A stretch of 64,000 nucleotides of DNA from Gammaproteobacteria bacterium. GTDB lineage: Bacteria > Pseudomonadota > Gammaproteobacteria > Pseudomonadales > Pseudohongiellaceae. The notes below the pieces were generated by a model that saw only the letters and a program-made list of their open reading frames with translations, was not told where the DNA came from and did not search any database. The stretch lies in assembly GCA_009844085.1 (NCBI GenBank), contig VYCF01000071.1, forward strand, positions 1 through 64,000, in the 5' to 3' direction. This document shows positions 19,240-28,477 of the stretch, piece after piece (the first letter of the stretch is position 1; each line of letters starts with the position of its first letter). The translations under genes were made by a program, and so were the position numbers.

Positions 19240-20325
19240 ATGCCGATCAAAGGCGGGCAGCTTAAAAGCATTTGGTACGATGCCGAGGCCTGTGAAGTCT
19301 GCGTCGTCGACCAGACGCGGTTGCCGCACGAGTTCGCGATTCACCGCCTGCGGACACTGGAAGACGCCTGCGAGGCGATTACTTCGATGCGAGTGCGCGG
19401 CGCGCCGCTCATCGGCGTCACCGCGGTTTTCGGCGTCTATCTCGCACTGCGCGAAAACCCCGATTCGCTAGAAATTGCGATCAAGCGATTGCGCGAAACT
19501 CGCCCCACTGCGGTCAATCTGCATTGGGCTCTCGGTCGCGCCGCCCGGGAATTGTCGGAGCAGGGCCATGCGGATGCCGCCGGCATGTCGCTGGCGTTCG
19601 CGCTGGCGCTGGCTGAAGAAGACGCCGCCTGTTGCGAAGCGCTCGGCGGTCACGGCGGCGAGTTACTGCGGCGGCTCTGGCGGGAGCATTGCGGGCAAGA
19701 CCGGCCCTTGCAGGTATTGACCCATTGCAATGCCGGCGCCCTGGCCGCGGTGGACTGGGGCACGGCGCTGGCCGCTGTCTACAAGGCCGCCAACGCAGGC
19801 GTGCCGCTGCACGTGTGGGTTAACGAAACCCGGCCGCGCAATCAAGGCGGCGCGCTCACCTGCTGGGAATTGCGACAGGCGGGAATCGATCACAGCCTGA
19901 TCGTCGACGGCGCCGCGGGTCACGTCATGGCCAGCGGACTAGTCGACGTTTGCATCACCGGCAGCGACCGGGTCAGCGCCGCGGGCGATGTCTGTAACAA
20001 GATCGGCACCTACCAGGTTGCGTTGGCGGCGCGTGACAACAACTTGCCGTTCTATGCAGCCTTGCCTGTATCGACCATTGATTTCGACTGGCCCTCAGCG
20101 GATGAGGCCATCCCCATCGAGGAACGCGCCGCGGAAGAAATCTCATTGACAAGCGGCATTGAGGCCGGCGGGCGCGAAACTCGGGTGCGCCAATATCCTG
20201 AAGAAACCGTCGTGCGGAATTTTGCCTTCGACGTCACTCCGGCCCGGCTGGTGAGCGGCATCATCACCGAGCACGGCGTCTTCGACGCGAACCGAAACTC
20301 GCTTGCGGCGCTTGCGAACAATTGA
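19240..20325 (+). CDS. mtnA: S-methyl-5-thioribose-1-phosphate isomerase
   Basis: The 361-residue enzyme converts 5-methylthioribose-1-phosphate to the ribulose form in methionine salvage. Family motifs are intact: RGAPLIG, THCNAG with catalytic Cys163, ETRPRNQG, GSDRV with catalytic Asp243, and NKIGTY. No mtnP, mtnK or mtnB-D is present in the window. The convergent neighbour 30 bp away is a class II aldolase/dehydrogenase fusion, which points to the DHAP-shunt variant of salvage rather than the oxygen-dependent route. Related isomerases also act on 5-deoxyribose-1-phosphate, so the substrate could be either. Confidence 0.92.
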   Translation: MPIKGGQLKSIWYDAEACEVCVVDQTRLPHEFAIHRLRTLEDACEAITSMRVRGAPLIGVTAVFGVYLALRENPDSLEIAIKRLRETRPTAVNLHWALGRAARELSEQGHADAAGMSLAFALALAEEDAACCEALGGHGGELLRRLWREHCGQDRPLQVLTHCNAGALAAVDWGTALAAVYKAANAGVPLHVWVNETRPRNQGGALTCWELRQAGIDHSLIVDGAAGHVMASGLVDVCITGSDRVSAAGDVCNKIGTYQVALAARDNNLPFYAALPVSTIDFDWPSADEAIPIEERAAEEISLTSGIEAGGRETRVRQYPEETVVRNFAFDVTPARLVSGIITEHGVFDANRNSLAALANN

Positions 20326-20354
20326 GTTCCGCCACTTATTGACCGGTTAAGCGA

Positions 20355-22325
20355 CTAAATCACTCTCTCGTTGCCGCCGTCCACCGGGACCTGGGCGCCG
20401 GTGGTGCGGCTGAATGCGGCGCCGGCAAGGCTGACAATTGAAGCCGCTACGTCGCGGCTGCTCACTTCGAGCCCGAGCAGGTTCGATGTCCTGTACTGCT
20501 CAACATCCATGCTGTAGCGCCGCGCCCGCTCGCTCAATACTTCTTCGGTCCAGATGCCGGTATCGTATACCGCGTTGGGATGCACCACGTTGACCCGGAT
20601 TCCCAGCGGCCCGGCTTCCAACGCGGCTACCCTCGCAAGTTGCGTGAGACCGGCCTTGGCGGCCGAATATGCCGCGGCCCCCGGTCCCGGCGCGGGCACG
20701 TTCTTGGAAGCGACGAAGACCACGGCGGGATCGAATCCGTTTTCGAGCAACGGCAGGCAGGCGCGCAGCACTTTCATGTGGGAGCCGAGATTCAATTGCA
20801 TGGATTGCTCCCAGGCTGCATCGGTCATTTCCGCCAGACTCGCGCTCGCCGGGAAATTTCCGGCATTGCTTACCAGTATGTCCAGTCCGCCGAAATTCAG
20901 CACACCCTGGCTCAATGCTGCATCGATGGCGCTCGAATCAGTGACATCGCAGCGCAGACACAACACTTCGGGCGACTCCAGACCGTCCATCTCGCGAACA
21001 TCCAATGCGATGACGGCCGCGCCGCGCCCGCGCAATTCCTCGACCGTGGCGCGGCCGATGCCCGAGGCGGCCCCGGTGACCAGGGCGATTCTGCCTTGCA
21101 TTTCAGGCGCCGCGCGCGCCTTGGCGAGTTTGGCCTGTTCGAGTTCCCAATACTCGACTTCGAACAGCTTGTCGCGCGGCAGGGCGCGCCAGCCGCCGAC
21201 GGCCTCGGCCAGCTGGATCGCGCGGATCGTATGGGCGCTGATGTCAGCAACGATTTCGAGCCGTTTGCAACTCGGCGCCAGGTAGATCATGCCCTTGTCC
21301 CGCCAGACGCCGTAGCGTGGCGCGGCATCGAGGCATTGGTGATTTTCGTCGGCATGGTCGCTGAAATAGCGCAGGTATTCCTGCTCGAAATCGCGCAAGC
21401 CCGGCAAGGGATCCGCATCGAAAACGGCGCCGAATGGCTTGGCGTGCAAGGTATGGTCTGGCGTTAGCGGGCCGCGCCGGATGAGTTCGCCGCAATCGTC
21501 GAGTTGGGCGAAATCCGTCGCTTCCGGGCCGGCATCGAGCCTGGCCAGCATCGGCAGCCCATGAATTTCTCCCGCGGCCTTGCGCAGACGGCTGAATTGC
21601 AAGGGCGTGCCGGCGTCCGGGCTAGCCGCCGGAACGGAGGGCGACGACCCTTCGGCCCTACGCAGGAGTTCGCTTTCGGCGCGGTCCACGAGTTCGATCA
21701 TTGCCTCGTAACTGCCCTCGGCGTCTTCGTGGAAGCTGAAGATGCCATGCTGCAACAGTACGATGCCGCGCAGGGCGTCCCAGTCGGCATCGCGGGTAGC
21801 CGCGGCCACCTGCCGGGCGAGGATGAAACCGGGCATGATGTAGGGCAGCACCAGCACCTCGTCTCCGTACAATTCGCGCAGGATGCGCTCTCCGTCCGGT
21901 GAATTGCTGAGCGTGACCACGGCGTCGGCGTGGGTGTGATCCACGTAGCGATGCGGAATCAGGGCGTGCAGAATCGCTTCCACGGACGGGTTGGGCGCGG
22001 CGGGATCGAGCGTCGCCAGCCGAAGCTGGCGCATCATCTCGCTGTCCGAGAGTTGTTCAAGTTCCGCCAGGCGCAACAGGTAGTCCAGGTCGGTGGGAGC
22101 GAATCCCGATGCGCCGATGCATTTCAGGTCCCAGCCTGAACCCTTGACGAACAGCACTCGCCGCGTTTCGCCGAAGATATCGGTTAGTTCGCCCTTGACC
22201 GAAGTATTGCCGCCGCCATGCAGAACGAGCGAGGAGTCCCGGCCGAGCAGGCGGGAGGAGTACGCGCGCAATTCAAGTTGATTGGCGCAGGCGCGGGCTT
22301 CCTGCTTGTTCCAGCGGTTTTTCAG
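20355..22325 (-). CDS. Bifunctional class II aldolase / short-chain dehydrogenase
   Basis: The N-terminal class II aldolase domain has LVLHGGGNTSVK, the zinc motif HTHADAV and QHGIFSF. The C-terminal SDR domain has GAASGIGRA and the catalytic YSAAK. This is the architecture of rhamnulose-1-phosphate aldolase/lactaldehyde dehydrogenase-type proteins. No rhamnose genes are nearby; mtnA is. The first standard start is a TTG at 22271, but the in-frame sequence before it (KNRWNKQEARACANQLEL) looks like the family N-terminus. A CTG at 22325-22323 overlaps the exbD stop as CTGA, and I take it as the probable start, giving 656 residues. The identity is firm; the start is inferred. Confidence 0.8.
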   Translation of the reverse strand: MKNRWNKQEARACANQLELRAYSSRLLGRDSSLVLHGGGNTSVKGELTDIFGETRRVLFVKGSGWDLKCIGASGFAPTDLDYLLRLAELEQLSDSEMMRQLRLATLDPAAPNPSVEAILHALIPHRYVDHTHADAVVTLSNSPDGERILRELYGDEVLVLPYIMPGFILARQVAAATRDADWDALRGIVLLQHGIFSFHEDAEGSYEAMIELVDRAESELLRRAEGSSPSVPAASPDAGTPLQFSRLRKAAGEIHGLPMLARLDAGPEATDFAQLDDCGELIRRGPLTPDHTLHAKPFGAVFDADPLPGLRDFEQEYLRYFSDHADENHQCLDAAPRYGVWRDKGMIYLAPSCKRLEIVADISAHTIRAIQLAEAVGGWRALPRDKLFEVEYWELEQAKLAKARAAPEMQGRIALVTGAASGIGRATVEELRGRGAAVIALDVREMDGLESPEVLCLRCDVTDSSAIDAALSQGVLNFGGLDILVSNAGNFPASASLAEMTDAAWEQSMQLNLGSHMKVLRACLPLLENGFDPAVVFVASKNVPAPGPGAAAYSAAKAGLTQLARVAALEAGPLGIRVNVVHPNAVYDTGIWTEEVLSERARRYSMDVEQYRTSNLLGLEVSSRDVAASIVSLAGAAFSRTTGAQVPVDGGNERVI

Positions 22326-22744
22326 TTGGGATCGACGATCGAGATGTCCCCGATACCAGCCTGCCGCGCGGCGTCCATGATCATCACCAGCGTGGAAACG
22401 TCGGAGGTCGAGTTGGGCTGGATGATCACCGTCGCAGCGGGATTCTCGGCGCGCAACTGGTCGATGTTGGATCGGATCTGGGTCGCGATGATGGGCCGCG
22501 GGTTGCGGTTGAGAATGATCTCGTTGTTGGGGCCGATCTCGAACAGGATGTTGCGGTCTTCCATATCCTGTTCCGGCGGCGGCTGATCGTTGTCGTTGTC
22601 GCTGCTCGCCGCGCTGATGGCGGATTCGGACAGAAACGTCGCCGTGACCACGAAAAAGATCAACAGGATGAACACCACGTCGAGCATGGGTGTAAGGTCG
22701 ATCTTGGAGTCATCCGACTTGTGCTTGACGCCTACTTTTTTCAT
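22322..22744 (-). CDS. exbD: ExbD/TolR-type biopolymer transport protein
   Basis: The 140-residue inner-membrane protein has one helix (about residues 17-38) containing the proton-path aspartate (Asp22 in PMLDVVFILLIFF). A periplasmic domain with the TolR-like ending follows (MIMDAARQAGIGDISIV). It would couple proton flow to a TonB-type system with ExbB, but no exbB or tonB is present. The acidic linker SDNDNDQPPPEQDMED is longer than usual. It is followed with a 4-bp overlap by the aldolase gene. Confidence 0.88.
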   Translation of the reverse strand: MKKVGVKHKSDDSKIDLTPMLDVVFILLIFFVVTATFLSESAISAASSDNDNDQPPPEQDMEDRNILFEIGPNNEIILNRNPRPIIATQIRSNIDQLRAENPAATVIIQPNSTSDVSTLVMIMDAARQAGIGDISIVDPN

Positions 22745-22829
22745 CGCGGGTTCCTGTCACGTCAACGATCAGTCGGAGTATAGCAGTCATTGACGGTGAC
22801 GCAACATCAAGAGTTCCTCAGTGCTAGCC

Positions 22830-22850
22830 GTGGCTTCGATCCGTCGCCGT
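22830..22850 (+). repeat. Solitary outer box of the hairpin repeat family
   Basis: The sequence GTGGCTTCGATCCGTCGCC is identical to the outer flank of the hairpin elements at 39353-39496 and 43115-43256, but no hairpin follows. It lies between exbD and the TetR gene. It may be a remnant of an element or a target/insertion footprint. Confidence 0.6.
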
Positions 22851-22863
22851 GCACGGAAAAAAG

Positions 22864-23451
22864 TTACTTTCTCAGGGAGCTGATGGCGTGGTTGGCGAGG
22901 CTTTCGAGTTGGCGGGCGCTTTTGCCGTTGCGTGAATTGACGCGGATGCCATACAGGGCGTTCATTAGAATGTCGGCAGCGAGATATTCGTCCAGTCCTT
23001 TCTTCAGCTTTCCTTTCGTCCTGGCTTCACGCAGGCGCTCGACAAGGGCCTTGCGTACGCGGTTGAGCGAAGCGCGCAATACGCGCTTGATTTCGCCGTC
23101 GTAATTGACGCTCGAACATAGCGAGTTGACCAGCAGACAGCCCAGATTTCGCTGCCGCGCCCGGACATTGACCACGGCCTCGTCGAAGAAAGTGGTGATC
23201 GACTCCCAGGTTCCCAGCGCTGGATTCTTCAGCGAGGCGGCGACCTGACTGTCGAGCAGGTCGTTATAGTGATTGATGACGATCTTGAAGAAGGTGTTCT
23301 TGTCGGTGAAGGAATTGTAGAGCGTTCCCCGGTTGATGTCGCAGCAGTCGAGCAACTTGTTGACCGAACTCGCCTCGTATCCTTCGCGCCAGAACTGCTC
23401 AAGCGCCCTGGCCAGCACTTCCTCTTCGTCGTATTCGATCGGCCTTGCCAT
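22864..23451 (-). CDS. TetR/AcrR-family transcriptional regulator
   Basis: The 195-residue protein has an N-terminal helix-turn-helix (VNKLLDCCDINRGTLYNSFTDKNTFF) and a helical ligand domain. The beginning MARPIEYDEEEVLARALEQFWREGYEASSV is typical of TetR proteins. The LGCLLVNSL segment matches the subgroup related to TetR_C_16/YcdC-like regulators, but the ligand is unknown. Its neighbours do not reveal a target. Confidence 0.88.
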   Translation of the reverse strand: MARPIEYDEEEVLARALEQFWREGYEASSVNKLLDCCDINRGTLYNSFTDKNTFFKIVINHYNDLLDSQVAASLKNPALGTWESITTFFDEAVVNVRARQRNLGCLLVNSLCSSVNYDGEIKRVLRASLNRVRKALVERLREARTKGKLKKGLDEYLAADILMNALYGIRVNSRNGKSARQLESLANHAISSLRK

Positions 23452-23583
23452 GAGCGCCAGCCAGGGTCCCCGGAATTCATTAAGCGTGGGCGTGGGTGTC
23501 CACGTCTGCTCGATAGTATCACCATTGGCGCCGGCTCAAATAGCGGGACCGGTGAAAATTCGGGGCGGCCGGACAGTCCCGAA

Positions 23584-24447
23584 TCAACCCAGGCGGATGT
23601 GATCGGCGACCGGCATTTTGCGGCGGATGTCGCGCAATGTCAGGAGGTCCATTTCCGCAACGGCGACGCCGGGACCCTTGTCCAGTTCAGCGAGGATTTC
23701 GCCCCACGGACTGACGATCATCGAGTGTCCCCAGGTCTCGCGACTGGTCTCACGAGGGTAGCCGTGACTACCGCCCTGGGCCGCGGCGACCAGGTAGCAC
23801 TGGTTCTCGATGGCGCGCGCCCGCAACAGGCTTTCCCAATGCGCCTCGCCGGTGACCGCGGTGAATGCGGCGGGCACGGTGAGAATCTCCGCTCCGAGGC
23901 GGAACAGGCGCCGGTAAAGCTCGGGAAAGCGCAGATCGTAACAGACCGAGAGGCCGAGCCGCCCCGCTTCGGTGTCGACGCAGACGACTTCCGAGCCGGC
24001 TTCGTAACTCAGCGATTCGGAATATTGCGCCTGCCGGTCTTCGATCATGACATCGAACAGGTGAATCTTGTCGTAGCGGGCAAGCAGTTCGCCCGCGGCG
24101 TCGTAGACCAGGCTCGATGCGCGTACGCGGCCGTCCTCTATCAGATAACCGGCGTCGGACTCGCTTTTCTCCGGGCGTGAAGACAGCGGCGCCGTTCCGC
24201 CGATGAGCACGACGCCATGACGAAGCGCCTCGCCGGAGAGAAATTCCTGGATAGGACTGCCCGGCGCTCCCTGCCGTTCGCCGTGGGCGCGCATGGGTTC
24301 ACCTTCAAGCGCGGCGAACACTTCGGGCAGCAGCACCAGATCGGCGCCCTGGGCCGCCGCCTCGGCGATCAGTTCGGCGGCGGTCGCGAGATTCCGTTCT
24401 ACGTCCGGCCCGCTGACCATCTGCACCGCGGCGAGTTTACGCGTCAT
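23584..24447 (-). CDS. Nitrilase-superfamily amidase (Nit/deaminated glutathione amidase-like)
   Basis: The 287-residue enzyme has the complete nitrilase triad: Glu42 (LLPEVF), Lys127 (YDKIHLFDV) and Cys169 (SVCYDLRFPELYR). This last motif is characteristic of the Nit1/Nit2 branch, which hydrolyses deaminated glutathione or alpha-ketoglutaramate. It follows yhdP directly, as in Pseudomonas. There tldD normally comes next, but it is absent here and a TetR gene lies on the other side. Cytoplasmic. Confidence 0.9.
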   Translation of the reverse strand: MTRKLAAVQMVSGPDVERNLATAAELIAEAAAQGADLVLLPEVFAALEGEPMRAHGERQGAPGSPIQEFLSGEALRHGVVLIGGTAPLSSRPEKSESDAGYLIEDGRVRASSLVYDAAGELLARYDKIHLFDVMIEDRQAQYSESLSYEAGSEVVCVDTEAGRLGLSVCYDLRFPELYRRLFRLGAEILTVPAAFTAVTGEAHWESLLRARAIENQCYLVAAAQGGSHGYPRETSRETWGHSMIVSPWGEILAELDKGPGVAVAEMDLLTLRDIRRKMPVADHIRLG

Positions 24448-24459
24448 GGTTTCAGTCCG

Positions 24460-27400
24460 TCATTCTTCGCCGGGAGCGCCGAAGGCTTGCTTGAATTCCG
24501 GCTCCAGGCCCTCCCAGGGGCCTTCGAGGGTATATACGGCGCTGGTCAGACTGTCCACCTGATTGCCGAAAATCTGGTCGAGCAGGAAAGCGCCCACGGC
24601 CAGCGGCAGGTTGCCGGTAATCAGGCCGATCCACGGAATGTTGTCGCTTACCGGCAAGGTCACGTACATCTCGCCGGCAATGGTTTCGTCGCGCAGGTCC
24701 ACGTCGCCGGTGATCTGATACAGGCTGGAGGGCCCCGAGATCACAAGCTCGTTCTCGATTTGCGCCAGGCCCCTGTCCATGTTCAGCCGGCCCGTGATTT
24801 CGTCGAAGGCCAGGCCACGCCGCAGCAGATCGTCGCTCAGACGCAGGCGGCGCATGATGGCGTCGAAATTGATGATGCTGATCAGTTTCAGGGCGCCGCC
24901 GCCGGCACTGGTTTCCAGGAAGCGGCCGTTTTCCACCAGCAGATCGACGTTTCCGCTCAATTGCAATCCCTGGAGAAAGGCCGGGGAGCCGGGCCATCGC
25001 AGATCCGCGGCGAACCGCGCGCTTTGACTTTCCAGGCTCGCCGCGAAGCCGCTGTCGAGCAACACCGCGGCCATGTCGTCGGCGAGGAGCAGGCCGGCTA
25101 GTTCGGTCGCGTGATTCCTGCCGTCGAAGTCCCAGCGCAGGCGCCCCGCGGGCAATTGCCCGGCTTCTTCCTCGGCCGGCGGGGTCAGGCGCAGACCGCG
25201 GAAATCGAAACTCAGATCGGTGAAATCGGCGCCGCCGGCGTCGGGTTCCAGGATGAAGTTCCAGCGGCCCCACGGCGTCTCGCCGATTGAAATCTCGTCC
25301 ACGGCAAAATGCATGCGCGGCAACTCGCGCGGATCGACTCCCGCCAGCAAGTCCACTCGAAGCGGCTCCGGTTCTTCCGCTGCGTCCGCTTGCGCCGTCG
25401 CGTCCGGTTCGGGTTCCGGCTCTTCAGGCCCCTTGAATCGCAGGTAATCGAGTTGCACTTGCAGGTAGTCGTCAACATCCAGCGGAATCTCGACCGTACC
25501 CTCGACGGATTCTCCTCCCACCGAGGCAAGCCAACCCCTTGATACCGGATCTATCCGTAAATGCACGTCTTCGAGTGTTTGTCCGTAGACATCGAGTTCA
25601 CCGGCGTCGATTTCCATGAAGGCGAAGACCTCATGCAGTTCCTCGGGCGACGCGGACTGTATGTCGCCAAGCAACGCGGTCCATTGTTCCAGCACCATGC
25701 GGTCGAGTCGTCCGTCGACGACGAGGCCGTCGGCCGGTTCGACCGTATCGCTGCGCCCTCCCCCAAGCCGCACTCTCCCCTGACGGATAGTCGAGTCCGC
25801 CGATTCCAGATTGAATCGCAGACGCGAATCGACCGAGCCGGAGATGGACTGGACGCCGCCGGCCTGATCGACCTGCAGGTTCAGCGGCAGGGGCTCGCCC
25901 GCCTGTTTGGCGAATGGTTCCGGCAGCGTCAGAAACAGACCCGCCAGGTCGGAACTGACGCGCAGGGATGTGGCGCCGGCATCCATCTGGTCGAGATGCA
26001 ATTCGGCGGAGTAGAGAAACGAACCCCTGGCGTTGTCCAGCAATCCCTTGACAAGTTCGCTCTGCCGCGGCCATTGCATCAGCGCGCGGCGGTCCGCGCG
26101 TCCCCGGGAAACCACGACGATCCGATCGACCTCGCCCGGCTCGCCGCGGCTTGAAACTTCGATCCCTGTTTCACCGCCGAACATCCTGGCTTCGAATTCG
26201 CCGGTCTCGATTCCCGTTCGCGTATCGAACAGCAGTTCTCCGCTCACTTCCGTCAGGTCGAGTTCGTATTGGGAAATCCACAGATTGTTGTCGCTGAATT
26301 CCATATGCATCCGGATTTCGGTATCTGCTTCGGGTACGCCCAGCGGAACTTCGAGTTCGAATTCGCCTTGCAGACTGCCTTGCATGCTCCAGTCGGCCAT
26401 GGCGCGCCGCAAATCTTCCGCGGCCGGTACGGCTTGCAGGTAAGCAAGTCCATCCGCGGAGGATGATCGTCCCGCGCCGGATACGACAAGCAGACTCGCT
26501 TCGGGTTCGCTGCCGCGAATCGTTCCCTCGATCACTGTTGACCGCAGTCCCAGACTGCTGCTGTTTTCCATGAAGATGTCGATGTTCTCGTCGTCGGAGA
26601 GCACGAGAGAGCGTTCGCTTTCGAGTACCGGCCACTCCGGATCGAAGCGCATGCTTCCGTCATGCCATTGATGGAAGCTCTGGAAGGTCTTGGTGATCCG
26701 GTCCGAGCTCTGCACGGTCTGGCCGCGGAAGATGGCGGCGCTGTTGCTGAAGCGGCCATCGATGATCGCGCGTTCGAGAAACTCCATACCTTCGCGCAAA
26801 TTGTCCCGCACGCCCGGGCCATCGGGCAGAAAAAGGCTCTTTTCGGCGGCATCCATGTTCAAGACGCCGATGAGGAGTTCAAGTTCGTTTTCGCGCTCGC
26901 CGTCGGGTTGCTGTTCGAGCGCCGACGTCAGTTGCAGCCGCGTTTCGATCTCGCCCAGGCGACCCGTGAGCACACTGCTTGTCAGACGCAGTTTCTGCCC
27001 TTCGTTATAGTCGAGTTCGAATTCCAAGCTGCCGTTCATTTCGTCGTAGGGCCAGGTCGCGGTATAGACCCTGGGGATGTTGATGGTGAAATCAGTGGAA
27101 TCGACCTCGATGCGTCCCGAAGCGCGGTGTCCGTCGAGATCGGCCGAGACTTCCAGGTAGCCGGCCAGGCCCGTCATGGCGGGAGAATTGCGCACCGAGG
27201 CGACGGCGCCTCCGGCGACATTGGCCCTGAGGCTGGCCAATTCACCGCTGTTCTCCCGCAATGGCGCCTGCAATTCGAAATTTTCCAGTACGCCTGCCGG
27301 CTGCAATTGCCCCAACAGGCCCCCGGCCGATTCGGGCAGCAATTCCAGGTTCGCGGCAAGTGAGGCCGCCATTGCCACATCGAAGCGATCAGCGCGAACC

Positions 27401-28464
27401 GAAAGGGATTGTTCGGGCTGGTGTGAAAGATACAAGTTTGTCCGGGGCCAGCTTGCGCCTTCATGGCCGAAGGAAAGACCGGAAACCGAATAGTGTTCGC
27501 TTCCCTCTTCCCAGCGCACTTCAAAGGCGCCTGTCAGGGGATCGATGGTCGTCGGATTGTTCCGGGTGGAGTTGAGCGTGACGGTGTCGAGTTCAGCGGT
27601 GGCGACGATCCGGCGCACGTCGCCGCTTTCGAAGTCTACCCAGATGTCGCCGCCGCCGATCAAATCTTCGACGTTGACGCCCGCTATGCTCTGGCCGCCC
27701 AGCAGACCGGAATAGTTCGCGGTGGGTAAGGCCAGGTGAAAACTGCCGTCGATCGCCGACAGGTCGCCGCCACGCACTTCCAGCGAAAGCGCGAGTTGCC
27801 GGCTTTGGCCTTCAGGAGTGATGTCCACATGGAGAAAGTGGTTGCCGCCCCTGTTCTGAATCGTCGCCACGCCGTTGATGAAACGCAATTGTTCCCCGGA
27901 TCGCGTGTGCATGTTGACCACGACGTCGCGCAGGTCCAATTGCGTGATATCCAGAAAGGCCTGGTACAAGGTGTCCGGGTCGATGCCTGCGCCGCCTTGC
28001 ATCTCGATGTCGCCCAGCAGCCAACCGCCGTCACTGGTCTGTTCGAGATCGAGTTCGAGCCTTTCGACCACGAACTCCTGCAACACCCAGCGTCGCTGCC
28101 AGATGCTGCGGCCCATGTCCACGACTACCGTGCCGCGATCAAAATCCAGCGCACGCCCGATCGACTCGGGGATATCCGGGTCGGCCGCCACCTGCATGGA
28201 AAGTCCATTGACTTCGATAACGGGATTGAAGCCGCTGAAGCCGCCTTGCAGCGACTCCACCTGAACAGGCACGCCGGTGATCTCGAAAATCTGGTTTTCG
28301 ACGAATTCGGAATAGCCGGAAATGGCGGGCATGAACTGTCTGCCCGCGCTGACATAGGCTGCCAGCAACACGACCGATACAACCAGCAGCAAGCCGAATT
28401 GCCGGCGAATCGCGCGCAGAAACGTTCGCGGCCTGCGTTTCGGTGTGGACGTTTCTTCAGCCAT
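24460..28464 (-). CDS. yhdP: YhdP-family AsmA-like envelope lipid transport protein
   Basis: The 1334-residue protein has an N-terminal membrane anchor (about residues 20-43) and a very long periplasmic beta-rich region. The C-terminal part with GPSSLYQITGDVDLRDE and LPVSDNIPWIGLITGNLPLAVGAFLLDQIFG is characteristic of the YhdP/TIGR02099 family. These bridge-like proteins are implicated in phospholipid movement to the outer membrane. Length agrees with the family. It follows mreD at 13 bp, without maf and rng, which lie between these genes in Pseudomonas. Confidence 0.92.
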   Translation of the reverse strand: MAEETSTPKRRPRTFLRAIRRQFGLLLVVSVVLLAAYVSAGRQFMPAISGYSEFVENQIFEITGVPVQVESLQGGFSGFNPVIEVNGLSMQVAADPDIPESIGRALDFDRGTVVVDMGRSIWQRRWVLQEFVVERLELDLEQTSDGGWLLGDIEMQGGAGIDPDTLYQAFLDITQLDLRDVVVNMHTRSGEQLRFINGVATIQNRGGNHFLHVDITPEGQSRQLALSLEVRGGDLSAIDGSFHLALPTANYSGLLGGQSIAGVNVEDLIGGGDIWVDFESGDVRRIVATAELDTVTLNSTRNNPTTIDPLTGAFEVRWEEGSEHYSVSGLSFGHEGASWPRTNLYLSHQPEQSLSVRADRFDVAMAASLAANLELLPESAGGLLGQLQPAGVLENFELQAPLRENSGELASLRANVAGGAVASVRNSPAMTGLAGYLEVSADLDGHRASGRIEVDSTDFTINIPRVYTATWPYDEMNGSLEFELDYNEGQKLRLTSSVLTGRLGEIETRLQLTSALEQQPDGERENELELLIGVLNMDAAEKSLFLPDGPGVRDNLREGMEFLERAIIDGRFSNSAAIFRGQTVQSSDRITKTFQSFHQWHDGSMRFDPEWPVLESERSLVLSDDENIDIFMENSSSLGLRSTVIEGTIRGSEPEASLLVVSGAGRSSSADGLAYLQAVPAAEDLRRAMADWSMQGSLQGEFELEVPLGVPEADTEIRMHMEFSDNNLWISQYELDLTEVSGELLFDTRTGIETGEFEARMFGGETGIEVSSRGEPGEVDRIVVVSRGRADRRALMQWPRQSELVKGLLDNARGSFLYSAELHLDQMDAGATSLRVSSDLAGLFLTLPEPFAKQAGEPLPLNLQVDQAGGVQSISGSVDSRLRFNLESADSTIRQGRVRLGGGRSDTVEPADGLVVDGRLDRMVLEQWTALLGDIQSASPEELHEVFAFMEIDAGELDVYGQTLEDVHLRIDPVSRGWLASVGGESVEGTVEIPLDVDDYLQVQLDYLRFKGPEEPEPEPDATAQADAAEEPEPLRVDLLAGVDPRELPRMHFAVDEISIGETPWGRWNFILEPDAGGADFTDLSFDFRGLRLTPPAEEEAGQLPAGRLRWDFDGRNHATELAGLLLADDMAAVLLDSGFAASLESQSARFAADLRWPGSPAFLQGLQLSGNVDLLVENGRFLETSAGGGALKLISIINFDAIMRRLRLSDDLLRRGLAFDEITGRLNMDRGLAQIENELVISGPSSLYQITGDVDLRDETIAGEMYVTLPVSDNIPWIGLITGNLPLAVGAFLLDQIFGNQVDSLTSAVYTLEGPWEGLEPEFKQAFGAPGEE

Positions 28465-28477
28465 ACATGTGAATCTG

